Source: an uncultured Oscillospiraceae bacterium (GTDB lineage Bacteria; Bacillota; Clostridia; Oscillospirales; Oscillospiraceae). Taken from it: DNA of 16,772 nucleotides. The position numbers were made by a program, and so were the translations under genes. The notes beneath the pieces are model-generated. The model had not been told where the DNA came from and did no database searches. It saw nothing but the letters and a program-made list of their open reading frames with translations. Location: positions 1 through 16,772 of the forward strand of contig CAJLCG010000043.1 of assembly GCA_905205085.1 (NCBI GenBank), read 5' to 3'. Below, in pieces: positions 6,220 to 13,544 of the stretch. The first letter of the stretch is position 1, and each line of letters opens with the position of its first letter.

Positions 6220-9200
6220 TTAACTGAGAGCGGAGAAAGCGCCAATGAGAGCCTGGGCGGTGCGCAGGGGCTCGTCGCCGCTGCGCAGGCGCAGGGTAAA
6301 CCGGGGCACGTCTCCGGGGATGAGCAGCAGCCGGTCCTTGAATTTGGGGTCGGCGCACAGGGCGGAGAATTGCTCCAGATTGAACTGGTCCAGGGTAAAG
6401 ACCAGCTGGCCTTTTTTCTGGGCGATGTCGGTGACCCCGGCCTGGGCGGCTGCGGCCCGGAGGAGAGCCACCGAAATGAGGTTGTTCACCGTGCGGGGCG
6501 GCTCGCCGTAGCGGTCAATGAGCTCATCCACCAGGTCGTCGGCCTCGCCCTCGTCCCGGATGGCCGCAATGCGGCGGTAGAGATCCATGCGCTGTTCCGG
6601 GGAGGGGACATACCGGTCGGGGATGGAGGCGGCCACGCTGAGATCGGCGGAGCACTCGGTGCGCTTGGGCGGGGTCTGGCCCTGTTCGGTGAGGACTGCC
6701 TCTTCCAGCAGCTTCAGATACATGTCGTAGCCCACGGAGAGCATAAAGCCGCTCTGCTCCGGGCCCAGCACATTGCCCGCGCCCCGGATCTCCAGGTCCC
6801 GCATGGCGATCTTAAAGCCGGAGCCGAACTCGGCAAACTCCCGGATGGCGGCAAGCCGCTTGGCAGCCACCTCGGTGAGCACCTTACCCCGGCGGTAGGT
6901 GAGGTAGGCGTAGGCCCGGCGGCTGGAGCGGCCCACCCGGCCCCGGAGCTGGTGGAGCTGAGCCAGCCCCAGGTGGTCGGCGTCCTCAATGATGAGGGTG
7001 TTGGCGTTGGGCAGGTCGATGCCTGTCTCAATGATGGTGGTGCACACCAGCACGTTGAGCTCCCCGTCGGTCATGCGGCTCATCACGTCGTCGATAGCCT
7101 CCTGGCTCATCTTGCCGTGGGCCACGCCGACGGCGGCGTCCTCGCCCAGCATCTGCTGAATGCGGGCGGCGGTGCGGTCAATGGTCTCCACCCGGTTGTG
7201 GAGGTAGTACACCTGGCCGCCCCGCTCCAGCTCCCGGCGCATGGCGTCGGCCACCACCGGCCAGTTGTGCTCCAGCACGTAGGTCTGCACGGGTACCCGG
7301 TCGGCGGGGGGCTCCTCCAGGGTGGACATGTCCCGGATGCCCGACATGGCCATGTTCAGGGTGCGGGGAATGGGGGTGGCGGAGAGGGTGAGCACGTCTA
7401 CCTGGCGGAAGGTTTCTTTCAGCTTCTCCTTGTGCTGCACGCCAAAGCGCTGCTCCTCGTCCACCACCAAGAGACCTAAATCCTTAAACTTTACGTCCTT
7501 GTTAAAGAGGCGGTGAGTGCCGATAAGAATATCCCCCCCGCCGTTTTCCACCTTGCGTAATGTCTCCTTCATCTGGGTGGAAGTGCGGAAGCGGGAGACC
7601 ACGTCAATGTTTACCGGGTACTTCTGGAAGCGGCGCAGGGCGTTGAGGTAGTGCTGCCGGGCCAGTACCGTGGTGGGCACCAGCACTGCGGCCTGCTTGC
7701 CGTCCAGCACGCACTTCATCATGGCCCGGAAGGCCACCTCCGTCTTGCCGTAGCCCACGTCGCCGCACAGCAGCCGGTCCATGGGCACGGGAGACTCCAT
7801 ATCCTTCTTAATTTCCTGGATGCACCGCAGCTGGTCGTCGGTCTCGGTGTACTCAAACTGCTCCTCAAACTCCCGCTGCCAGGGGGAGTCGGGGGAGAAG
7901 GCGTAGCCGGGCTGGCGCTGGCGCTGGGCGTAGAGCTCGATGAGCCCCTTGGCTAGGTCCTGCACCGCCTTCTTGGCCTTGGATTTGGCCCGTTCCCAGT
8001 CGGTGCCCCCCAGCTTGGAGAGCTTTTTGGTCTCCTGGGCGTCCTCACCGCCGCCGATATACTTGGAGATAAGGTCCAGCTGGGTGGCGGGGACATAGAG
8101 CACGTCGGAGCCCGCATAGGCGATCTTCACATAGTCCTTCTCAATGCCGTCAGCGGGCATCTTCACCATGCCCACGTAGCGGCCCACGCCGTGGTGCTCG
8201 TGGACCACCAGGTCGCCGGGGGAGAGGTCGGCGTAGGACTTGAGCTTCTGGCGGTTGGTAGCCTCCTTTTTGTGCCGGGGCCGCTTTTGGGGGGCGGCCT
8301 GGCCCTCGGTGACCACCGCCAGCTTGAGATCCGGGTACTCCATGCCGCCGGACAGCCCGCCCACGGTGAGCATGATCTGCCCCGGCTTAGGCAGGGTCTT
8401 GGGGGAAAACTCCACTCCGGAGGTCACCTTCTGCTCCCGCAGCAGGGTCTGGAGGTTCAGCGCCCGCTGCTCGGAGGACACCAGCACCAGCACCCCGAAC
8501 CCGGCGGACTGGTAGTGGCTTAAATCCTGCACCGCTGTCTCCAGGCTGGCCCCGAAGGAGGGGAGCTGCTTGGCCATCAGGGACAGCACGCACCGGGGGG
8601 GCGTGGGGTAGGTGGAGAGGGTGAAGGAGTCCAGATAGGCCACCGGCCAGTTCTCCAGCACCTGGTTGAGCTGGGCAAAGGAGCGGGACAGGTCCCCGCA
8701 GCTGCCGTCCAGCTCGCCCCGCTCCAGCAGGGTTTTCACGTCCTCCTCCATCTGCCACTGGTAGGTCTTGGCCCGCTCGGCCACCCGGCTGCTCTCGGAG
8801 AAGAGGACGCAGGCGTCCAGGGGCAGGTAGTCGGCGGCGGTGGCCAGGGTGGGGTAGATGAGGGGGAGGTAGCGGTCCACGGCGGGGAGGGAGCGGCCCT
8901 GCTCCAGGGCCTCCCGGTCGGCCTCCAGGGTGGATTTCAGCTCCTTGTGGCCGTCCTTCTCGGCCTTGGCGATGCGCTTATCCAACAGAGCCAGCAGGCC
9001 GCCCAGACCGCCGGGGGCCAGCTGGGGCAGGGTCTCCGCCCCGGGCAGCAGTACCGCCCGGTCCAGGTTCTCCGTGCGCCGCTGGGTGGCCGGGTCGAAG
9101 GAGCCCATGGCGTCCACCTCGTCCCCCCAGAACTCCGCCCGGACGGGGGCGTCCATGGCGGGGGAGAACACGTCCAGGATGCCGCCCCGCAGGGCAAACT

Positions 9201-9717
9201 GCCCCGGCCCCTCCACCTGCTGGCAGCGGGAGTACCCGGCGGCGGTGAGCTTGGCAGCCAGGTCGTTAAGGTCCACCTGCTGGCCGGTGGCCAGCTCCAG
9301 GGTGGCCTGCTTCAAGACATCAGGGGGCAGGGTGCGCTGCTGGAGGGCCTCCACCGAGGCCACCAGGCAGGGAAGCTCCCCCTGCTGAAGGGCCCACAGC
9401 AGCTTTAAGCGCCGGTGCTCCCACTGGTGGGAGACGGAGGCAGCGTTGTGGAAAGTGAACTGCCGGGCGGTGAGCACCGGCACAGCCTGGCCGGTAAAGA
9501 AGGACAGGTCCCGGGCCATGCGCTCGCACTCGCCTTCATCGGCGCACACCACCACCACCACCGGCCGCTCCGAGGCCTCCCCCAGGGCGGCGGCGAAGTG
9601 GGCACGGTGTACCGCGCCCAGGCCGGACACCGCCGCCGGAGAGGCGCCTTGGTCCAATGCGGCCAGGAGCTGCTGAAATTCCGGTAAATTTTTTAAAACA
9701 GAGCGTAGTATATTCAA
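6220..9717 (-). CDS. mfd: Transcription-repair coupling factor Mfd
   Basis: An 1165-aa DNA translocase that removes stalled RNA polymerase from lesions and recruits UvrA. The order is standard: UvrB-like N-terminal module (about 1-350); RNA-polymerase-interacting CarD-like domain (about 495-560, SPGDLVVHEHHGVGRYVGM); RecG-like helicase core with Walker A GDVGYGKTE (652-660), DEEQ (753-756) and SATPIPRTL (from 779); then the translocation region (RGRVGRSSRRAYAYL) and a C-terminal TRCF domain. The start is TTG at 9717: an in-frame stop lies 9 nt further up, GGGAG is about 9 nt upstream, and MNILRSVLKNLPEFQQLL aligns with the usual Mfd N-terminus. Length and motifs are complete. It lies 104 bp after the aldo/keto reductase on the same strand, with a hairpin and a perfect 15-bp palindrome between. 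Confidence 0.97.
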   Translation of the reverse strand: MNILRSVLKNLPEFQQLLAALDQGASPAAVSGLGAVHRAHFAAALGEASERPVVVVVCADEGECERMARDLSFFTGQAVPVLTARQFTFHNAASVSHQWEHRRLKLLWALQQGELPCLVASVEALQQRTLPPDVLKQATLELATGQQVDLNDLAAKLTAAGYSRCQQVEGPGQFALRGGILDVFSPAMDAPVRAEFWGDEVDAMGSFDPATQRRTENLDRAVLLPGAETLPQLAPGGLGGLLALLDKRIAKAEKDGHKELKSTLEADREALEQGRSLPAVDRYLPLIYPTLATAADYLPLDACVLFSESSRVAERAKTYQWQMEEDVKTLLERGELDGSCGDLSRSFAQLNQVLENWPVAYLDSFTLSTYPTPPRCVLSLMAKQLPSFGASLETAVQDLSHYQSAGFGVLVLVSSEQRALNLQTLLREQKVTSGVEFSPKTLPKPGQIMLTVGGLSGGMEYPDLKLAVVTEGQAAPQKRPRHKKEATNRQKLKSYADLSPGDLVVHEHHGVGRYVGMVKMPADGIEKDYVKIAYAGSDVLYVPATQLDLISKYIGGGEDAQETKKLSKLGGTDWERAKSKAKKAVQDLAKGLIELYAQRQRQPGYAFSPDSPWQREFEEQFEYTETDDQLRCIQEIKKDMESPVPMDRLLCGDVGYGKTEVAFRAMMKCVLDGKQAAVLVPTTVLARQHYLNALRRFQKYPVNIDVVSRFRTSTQMKETLRKVENGGGDILIGTHRLFNKDVKFKDLGLLVVDEEQRFGVQHKEKLKETFRQVDVLTLSATPIPRTLNMAMSGIRDMSTLEEPPADRVPVQTYVLEHNWPVVADAMRRELERGGQVYYLHNRVETIDRTAARIQQMLGEDAAVGVAHGKMSQEAIDDVMSRMTDGELNVLVCTTIIETGIDLPNANTLIIEDADHLGLAQLHQLRGRVGRSSRRAYAYLTYRRGKVLTEVAAKRLAAIREFAEFGSGFKIAMRDLEIRGAGNVLGPEQSGFMLSVGYDMYLKLLEEAVLTEQGQTPPKRTECSADLSVAASIPDRYVPSPEQRMDLYRRIAAIRDEGEADDLVDELIDRYGEPPRTVNNLISVALLRAAAAQAGVTDIAQKKGQLVFTLDQFNLEQFSALCADPKFKDRLLLIPGDVPRFTLRLRSGDEPLRTAQALIGAFSALS

Positions 9718-9743
9718 AGAAAATCACTCCCAGTCGCAATATA

Positions 9744-9758
9744 TTCCATAATATGGAA
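9744..9758. promoter_or_regulatory. Perfect palindrome upstream of mfd
   Basis: TTCCATAATATGGAA is a perfect 15-bp palindrome 27 bp upstream of the mfd start. It overlaps a weak leftward promoter (TTGGCG, 15-bp spacer, TATTAT on the minus strand). It could be an operator; the binding protein is unknown. Confidence 0.35.
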
Positions 9759-9773
9759 GTTATAGACGCGCCA

Positions 9774-9806
9774 ATACCCCCGTTTCCCGAGAGAGACGGG
9801 GGGTAT
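9774..9806 (-). terminator. Hairpin between aldo/keto reductase and mfd, possible weak terminator
   Basis: ATACCCCC-GT (9774-9783) pairs with ACG-GGGGGTAT (9796-9806) with one bulged base. It lies 16 nt after the reductase stop on the minus strand. There is no U run, so termination may be partial or the hairpin may act as an mRNA end stabiliser. Confidence 0.4.
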
Positions 9807-9821
9807 GGCAGCACATGCAGA

Positions 9822-10667
9822 TTACACGATATCCAAAAATACCTTGTGGTTGGGGGCGGGGAAGGCCTGGTCCAGTGCGGCCAGCTCCTGGGGAGTCAGC
9901 ACGATCTGAGCGGCCTTGGCGTTCTCCAGGGTGTGGGCGGCCTGAGAGGAGCGGGGGATGGGGACCACGCCCTCCTGGGCCAGCAGGAAGGCCAACAGGA
10001 TCTGGGAGGGGGTAGCCTGGTGTGCCTTGGCCACCTGGTGCACCGCCGGGCTGCCCATCAGGCCCCGGCGCAGAGAGCCGGCCTGAGCCAGGGGGCAGTA
10101 GGCCATCACCGGCACCTTGTGCTGGCGCAGCCAGGGCAGCAGGTCGTATTCAATGCCCCGGCTGCCCAGGTGGTAGAGCACCTGGTTGGCGGCGCACTGG
10201 TCGCCCTGGGGGACCCGGAAGAGCTGCTGCATGTCGTCGGTATCCAGGTTGGACACGCCCCAGTTCAGGATCAGGCCCTGCTCTTTCAGCTCCTCCATGC
10301 ACTCCACCGTCTCAGCCAGGGGGATGGAGCCCCGCCAGTGGAGCAGATACAGGTCCAGATAGTCGGTGCCCATGCGCTCCAGGGAGCGCTGGCAGCTGCG
10401 GAAGATATTTTTCCGCCCGGCGTTGAAGGGGTAGACCTTGCTGACCAGAAACAGCTTTTCCCGATCATAGCCCTCAATGGCGCTGCCCACCAGCTTCTCC
10501 GCTTTGCCCTCGCCGTACATCTCGGCGGTGTCGATCATGGTCATTCCCGCCTCGATGCCTGCCTGCAGGGCGGCTTTTTCCTGCTCAAACCGGGCGGGGT
10601 GCTCGCCCAGGAACCAGGTACCCTGTCCAATCGGGCCGATTTTTGCCCCGCTTACCGTGGTAAACAT
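9822..10667 (-). CDS. Aldo/keto reductase
   Basis: A 281-aa cytoplasmic NAD(P)H-dependent oxidoreductase of the aldo/keto reductase (beta/alpha)8-barrel family. The catalytic tetrad is visible as Asp46 and Tyr51 in MIDTAEMYGEG, Lys77 in LVSKVYP and His110 in LYLLHW. The cofactor-binding C-terminal segment is VVPIPRSSQAAHTLENA. The length is typical. The start has an AAAGGCGG ribosome binding site 7 nt upstream and a promoter at 10704-10733. The substrate cannot be told from sequence: bacterial members reduce sugars, glyoxals, and small aldehydes and ketones. Neighbours (tRNA-Val, mfd) give no pathway clue. It appears complete. Confidence 0.93.
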   Translation of the reverse strand: MFTTVSGAKIGPIGQGTWFLGEHPARFEQEKAALQAGIEAGMTMIDTAEMYGEGKAEKLVGSAIEGYDREKLFLVSKVYPFNAGRKNIFRSCQRSLERMGTDYLDLYLLHWRGSIPLAETVECMEELKEQGLILNWGVSNLDTDDMQQLFRVPQGDQCAANQVLYHLGSRGIEYDLLPWLRQHKVPVMAYCPLAQAGSLRRGLMGSPAVHQVAKAHQATPSQILLAFLLAQEGVVPIPRSSQAAHTLENAKAAQIVLTPQELAALDQAFPAPNHKVFLDIV

Positions 10668-10703
10668 AGTGATTCCGCCTTTCTAAATGGTATCTTGTGT
10701 TTT

Positions 10704-10733
10704 ATTTTACCTCATGACGACACAGATACACAA
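10704..10733 (-). promoter_or_regulatory. Candidate promoter of the aldo/keto reductase gene
   Basis: On the minus strand: TTGTGT (10728-10733), an 18-bp spacer and TAAAAT (10704-10709), 37 bp before the start codon. Confidence 0.55.
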
Positions 10734-10816
10734 GGGCATATGGGTGTAAAATTTATAGGGGAAAAAGAATACAAGTGAGGGGAAAAAGTCGGGGATGATT
10801 ACTGGCGATTCCCAAA

Positions 10817-10874
10817 TTCCCTTTGGGCATAACCCAAAGGGAAAGCCCCGGGGCGGCAAAAACCCTGCCCCGGG
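10817..10874. repeat. Two adjacent palindromes downstream of tRNA-Val
   Basis: TTCCCTTTGGG (10817-10827) pairs perfectly with 10833-10843 around a 5-base loop. CCCGGGGC (10847-10854) pairs with 10867-10874 around a 12-base loop. Neither has a U run, and they lie outside the tRNA terminator. They look like part of a dispersed palindromic repeat; the function is unknown. Confidence 0.5.
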
Positions 10875-10893
10875 ACCTTGTTTTGGAAGAAAA

Positions 10894-10926
10894 AAAGAAA
10901 GACACGAACAAGTCGTGTCTTTCTTT
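10894..10926 (-). terminator. Terminator of tRNA-Val
   Basis: A perfect 14-bp stem on the minus strand (10913-10926 with 10894-10907) with a 5-base loop is followed by a T-rich run (complement of 10890-10896). It abuts the encoded CCA end. Confidence 0.92.
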
Positions 10927-11001
10927 GGTGGACGATACAGGACTTGAACCTGTGACCTCCCGCACGTCAAGCGGATGCTCTACCAGCTGAGCTAATCGTC
11001 C
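10926..11001 (-). tRNA. tRNA-Val (anticodon GAC)
   Basis: A 76-nt cloverleaf: acceptor GGACGAT/ATCGTCC, D-arm AGCTCAGCTGGTAGAGC, anticodon loop TTGACGT, T-loop TTCAAGT, discriminator A and encoded CCA. The anticodon GAC reads GUC and GUU. It has its own consensus promoter and terminator, so it is a single-gene unit. Confidence 0.97.
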
Positions 11002-11015
11002 GAACAGCATGGACT

Positions 11016-11044
11016 ATTTTAGCCTGTATGGCTCCATTTGTCAA
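11016..11044 (-). promoter_or_regulatory. Strong promoter of tRNA-Val
   Basis: On the minus strand: TTGACA (11039-11044), a 17-bp spacer and TAAAAT (11016-11021). The region upstream of the -35 (11045-11068) is AT-rich, consistent with an UP element. Confidence 0.9.
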
Positions 11045-11113
11045 GACTTATTTTGCATTTTTTTCTGTGCAGGAGGGAGAAAAATTTCGTATCCTGCGTT
11101 GATTTTTTCCAGG

Positions 11114-11141
11114 TGGAAAATGGGCCGTTTTGTGCTATACT
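11114..11141 (+). promoter_or_regulatory. Candidate pgi promoter
   Basis: TGGAAA (11114-11119), a 16-bp spacer and TATACT (11136-11141) preceded by TGTGC, an extended -10. The start would be near 11148, leaving a short leader with the ribosome binding site. Confidence 0.6.
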
Positions 11142-11182
11142 GATTCCAGCATCCTATACTTCTCAAAGGAGGATCTGCAAAT

Positions 11183-12508
11183 ATGCTCAACTTAGATCTG
11201 ACGAAACTGGAAGGTTTTATCCCCCAGGACTACCTGTCCCAGCGTATGGCGGGCCTGGAGAAGGCTGCCTCCATGCTGGCCAACCACGACGGCCCTGGCG
11301 GCGACTTCACCGGCTGGGTGTATCTGCCCCGGGACTATGATAAGGAGGAGTTTGCCCGCATCCAGGCCGCTGCCAAGAAGATTCAGCAGCAGTCCCAGGT
11401 GCTGGTTGTCATCGGCATCGGCGGCTCCTATCTGGGCGCCCGCGCCGTCATCGACCTGCTGGCATCCCCCAATTATAACCTGAAGAAGAAGGACACCCCC
11501 GACATCCTGTTTGCCGGCAACGGTCTGTCCACCGACGCTCTGCTGGAGACCATCGCCCTCATCGGCGACCGGGACTTCTCCGTGAACGTCATCTCCAAGT
11601 CCGGTACCACCACCGAGCCCGCTGTGGCCTTCCGTATCTTCAAGGCCCTGCTGGAGGAGAAGTACGGCAAGGAGGGCGCCCGTGAGCGCATCTATGCCAC
11701 CACCGATAAGGCCCGCGGCGCCCTGAAGGGCCTGGCCGACGCGGAGGGCTACGAGGAGTTCGTGGTGCCCGACGACGTGGGCGGCCGCTTCTCCGTGCTC
11801 ACCGCTGTGGGCCTGCTGCCCATCGCTGTAGCCGGCATCGACATTGAAGAGCTCATGGGCGGTGCGGCCCAGGCCATGACCGAGCTGTCCGTGGGCGGCG
11901 CGGAGAACCCCGCCTGGCAGTATGCCGCTGCCCGCCACGCCCTGTACCAGGGCGGCAAGAAGGTGGAGCTGCTGGCCTGCTACGAGCCCTGCTTCCGGTT
12001 CTTTGCCGAGTGGTGGAAGCAGCTCTACGGCGAGAGCGAGGGCAAGGAGGGCAAGGGCCTGTTCCCCGCCAGCGTGGAGTTTACCGCCGACCTGCACTCC
12101 ATGGGTCAGTATATCCAGGAGGGCGAGCGGCTCATGTTTGAGACCGTGGTGCAGTTTGCCCCCAAGGGCGAGTTCATCATCCCCAACGACCCCGAGAACG
12201 TGGACGGCCTGAACTTCCTGTCCGGCAAGCCTCTGGCCTTCGTGGCCCAGCAGGCCATGCGGGCGGTGATCCTGGCCCACGTGGATGGCGGCGTGCCCAA
12301 CGTGCGCATCGAGATGCCTGCCCTGTCTGCCAAGACTGCCGGCTACCTCATCTACTTCTTTGAGTACGTCTGCGGCCTGTCCGGCTACCTGCTGGAGGTC
12401 AACCCCTTCAACCAGCCCGGCGTGGAGGCCTACAAGGTCAACATGTATGCTCTCCTGGGCAAGCCCGGCTATGAGGAGCAGAAGAAGGCTCTGGAGGAGC
12501 GGCTGTAA
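11183..12508 (+). CDS. pgi: Glucose-6-phosphate isomerase
   Basis: A 441-aa cytoplasmic enzyme that interconverts glucose 6-phosphate and fructose 6-phosphate in glycolysis and gluconeogenesis. Two SIS folds are visible: [14 protein letters not shown] (about 75-88) and the sugar-phosphate-binding [15 protein letters not shown] (136-150). The [10 protein letters not shown] stretch (from 283) holds the likely catalytic Glu, and the C-terminal PGI signature [18 protein letters not shown] contains Lys418. The length fits short Firmicutes-type Pgi. The start has an AAAGGAGG site 10 nt upstream. The last 50 bp of the gene, including the stop, recur at 12687-12736. The distance of that second stop from the terminator suggests that an insertion displaced the original 3' end while the duplication kept the reading frame intact. 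Confidence 0.97.
   Translation: MLNLDLTKLEGFIPQDYLSQRMAGLEKAASMLANHDGPGGDFTGWVYLPRDYDKEEFARIQAAAKKIQQQSQVLVVIGIGGSYLGARAVIDLLASPNYNLKKKDTPDILFAGNGLSTDALLETIALIGDRDFSVNVISKSGTTTEPAVAFRIFKALLEEKYGKEGARERIYATTDKARGALKGLADAEGYEEFVVPDDVGGRFSVLTAVGLLPIAVAGIDIEELMGGAAQAMTELSVGGAENPAWQYAAARHALYQGGKKVELLACYEPCFRFFAEWWKQLYGESEGKEGKGLFPASVEFTADLHSMGQYIQEGERLMFETVVQFAPKGEFIIPNDPENVDGLNFLSGKPLAFVAQQAMRAVILAHVDGGVPNVRIEMPALSAKTAGYLIYFFEYVCGLSGYLLEVNPFNQPGVEAYKVNMYALLGKPGYEEQKKALEERL
12459..12508 (+). repeat. First copy of the duplicated pgi 3' end
   Basis: The last 50 bp of pgi including TAA. It matches 12687-12736 at 49 of 50 positions; the single difference (12472 T, 12700 C) is a synonymous Tyr codon change. 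Confidence 0.9.
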
Positions 12509-12686
12509 GAACAGCGCAGAGTCCTATGGGAAAAGCGGCTTGCCCAGTACCCGGGCAAAGCCCGGGCGGCGCGCTGCGCCGGTAATTCGGCCGCCGGAGG
12601 CGGACGGATTTGCCGCCGGGCGAATTTACTTCGCCCAAGGCTTTGAAATCCCGAAGGGACCCCGATGGGGCCCTGCCCCGGCGGGC
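12509..12686. repeat. 178-bp palindrome-rich insert between the pgi 3' copies
   Basis: Non-coding and made of hairpins: CCCGGGC-aaa-GCCCGGG (12550-12566), GGCGC-gct-GCGCC (12568-12580), CCGCC-gga-GGCGG (12591-12603) and GGGCGAA-tttac-TTCGCCC (12618-12636). The GGGCAAAGCCCGG inside the first hairpin nearly matches GGGCAAGCCCGG at the start of the duplicated pgi segment, which offers microhomology for the rearrangement. It looks like a dispersed intergenic repeat; there is no transposase. Confidence 0.6.
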
Positions 12687-12736
12687 GCAAGCCCGGCTAC
12701 GAGGAGCAGAAGAAGGCTCTGGAGGAGCGGCTGTAA
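12687..12736 (+). pseudogene. Second copy of the pgi 3' end (fragment)
   Basis: Fifty bp encoding the C-terminal residues [15 protein letters not shown] plus stop, without the rest of the gene and with no start of its own. It ends 37 bp before the terminator, a normal spacing, so this copy probably keeps the ancestral position. Confidence 0.8.
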
Positions 12737-12773
12737 AAGCGGTTGTAAGCGGCTAAATCCGACCAAATGAAAC

Positions 12774-12816
12774 AAATCCCGGCCTTTTCCATTTTTTCCG
12801 GAAAAGGCCGGGATTT
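12774..12816 (+). terminator. Terminator of pgi
   Basis: A perfect 17-bp stem (12774-12790 with 12800-12816) has AAAT/ATTT ends and a T-rich loop. The U run is short, but the stem is very stable. It lies 266 nt after the functional pgi stop. Confidence 0.75.
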
Positions 12817-12865
12817 ATGCTGCCCGCTGACAGGCGCTCTACCAAAAAAATTCATAACTTTGCGG

Positions 12866-12894
12866 TTGAAAAGCGGCCCCTCTTATGTTAAAGT
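12866..12894 (+). promoter_or_regulatory. Candidate promoter of the P-loop gene, flanked by an inverted repeat
   Basis: TTGAAA (12866-12871), a 17-bp spacer and TAAAGT (12889-12894). ATAACTTT (12854-12861) and AAAGTTAT (12890-12897) form an inverted repeat spanning the promoter, a possible operator. The leader to the start codon is about 50 nt. Confidence 0.45.
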
Positions 12895-12949
12895 TATAGT
12901 AACGTAAGGGACCTGCTTCCCACGTAACATCCATTAAGGAGTGATTCAC

Positions 12950-13360
12950 ATGATTCGAGTTATCATGGGTAAGAAGGGCACCGGCAAGACCAAGCAGATG
13001 ATCGACATGATCAACGAGGCCGTTGGCAGCGAGCACGGCAACGTGGTGTGCATCGAGAAGGGCAACAAGCTCACCTTCGACATTCACTATCAGATCCGCC
13101 TGGTGGAAGCCAGCCAGTATGATATTGCCAATTACACCGCCCTGAAGGGCTTTGTCAGCGGCCTGTATGCCGGTAACTATGACATTACCCATGTCTTTAT
13201 CGACAGCCTGACCAAGATCGTTCCCACCGAGAACTACACCGAGACCGAGGAGTTCCTGGCTTGGCTGAATAACTTCGGTGAGAAGCACAACATCAAGTTC
13301 ACCATCACCATCAGCGACGAGCCCGACCTGGCTCCCGAGGGCATCAAGCAGTATTTCTAA
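12950..13360 (+). CDS. Small P-loop NTPase-like protein of unknown role
   Basis: A 136-aa soluble protein. MIRVIMGKKGTGKTKQMIDM gives a clear Walker A (Gly7 to Thr14, with Lys13 and Thr14). HVFIDSL at 81-87 gives a Walker B-like strand ending in Asp85, and ITISDEPD at about 119-126 is a candidate sensor strand. The fold would be a minimal nucleotide-binding domain resembling kinase-type P-loop proteins, without membrane segments or added domains. The ATG at 12950 has an AGGAG site 8 nt upstream; a GTG at 12941 overlaps that site region and is less likely. It stands alone with its own promoter and terminator, so the context gives no function. Codon use is strongly biased to GC-ending codons such as ATC, AAG and GAG, as in well-expressed genes. 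I do not recognise a named family and assign no function beyond nucleotide binding. Confidence 0.85.
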   Translation: MIRVIMGKKGTGKTKQMIDMINEAVGSEHGNVVCIEKGNKLTFDIHYQIRLVEASQYDIANYTALKGFVSGLYAGNYDITHVFIDSLTKIVPTENYTETEEFLAWLNNFGEKHNIKFTITISDEPDLAPEGIKQYF

Positions 13361-13378
13361 ACATAATTTTCCAAAGCA

Positions 13379-13415
13379 AACAGCGTGCCGTTTTTATGCG
13401 GCACGCTGTTTTTTT
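13379..13415 (+). terminator. Terminator of the P-loop gene
   Basis: A perfect 12-bp stem (13379-13390 with 13399-13410) with an 8-base T-rich loop, followed by seven T (13409-13415). Confidence 0.95.
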
Positions 13416-13432
13416 GAACTTTTTCGATAAAA

Positions 13433-13450
13433 TGTCCTGTATTCAGGACA
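13433..13450. promoter_or_regulatory. Inverted repeat upstream of the SOS-type promoter
   Basis: TGTCCTG-tatt-CAGGACA is a perfect 7+7 inverted repeat in AT-rich DNA, 39 bp upstream of the -35 at 13490. It may be an operator for another regulator or a small hairpin; the function is not known. Confidence 0.4.
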
Positions 13451-13489
13451 AATTTCGACATTTTTCTTAAAAAATCTGGAAAAAGAAAC

Positions 13490-13518
13490 TTGACAGAACC
13501 GGACAAAGAGAGTATATT
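13490..13518 (+). promoter_or_regulatory. Near-consensus rightward promoter
   Basis: TTGACA (13490-13495), a 17-bp spacer and TATATT (13513-13518), with an A/T-rich upstream region. It is as good as the tRNA promoters in this window. The start would be near 13525, just before a LexA box, but no recognisable gene follows on this strand. Confidence 0.85.
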
Positions 13519-13532
13519 ATGTCTACGGATTA

Positions 13533-13544
13533 GAACGTATGTTC
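13533..13544. promoter_or_regulatory. LexA (SOS) box
   Basis: GAACGTATGTTC is a perfect match to the core GAACRNRYGTTY of the Firmicutes LexA/DinR site, embedded in AGAAC...GTTCT. It covers about +9 to +20 of the promoter at 13490-13518 and overlaps the stop codon of the opposing four-helix-bundle gene. LexA bound here would block transcription until DNA damage. Confidence 0.75.

Noticed and set aside
6370..7479. Long plus-strand frame opposite mfd
   Set aside because: Antisense shadow of a complete Mfd sequence with intact motifs; composition is low-complexity His/Gly/Val.
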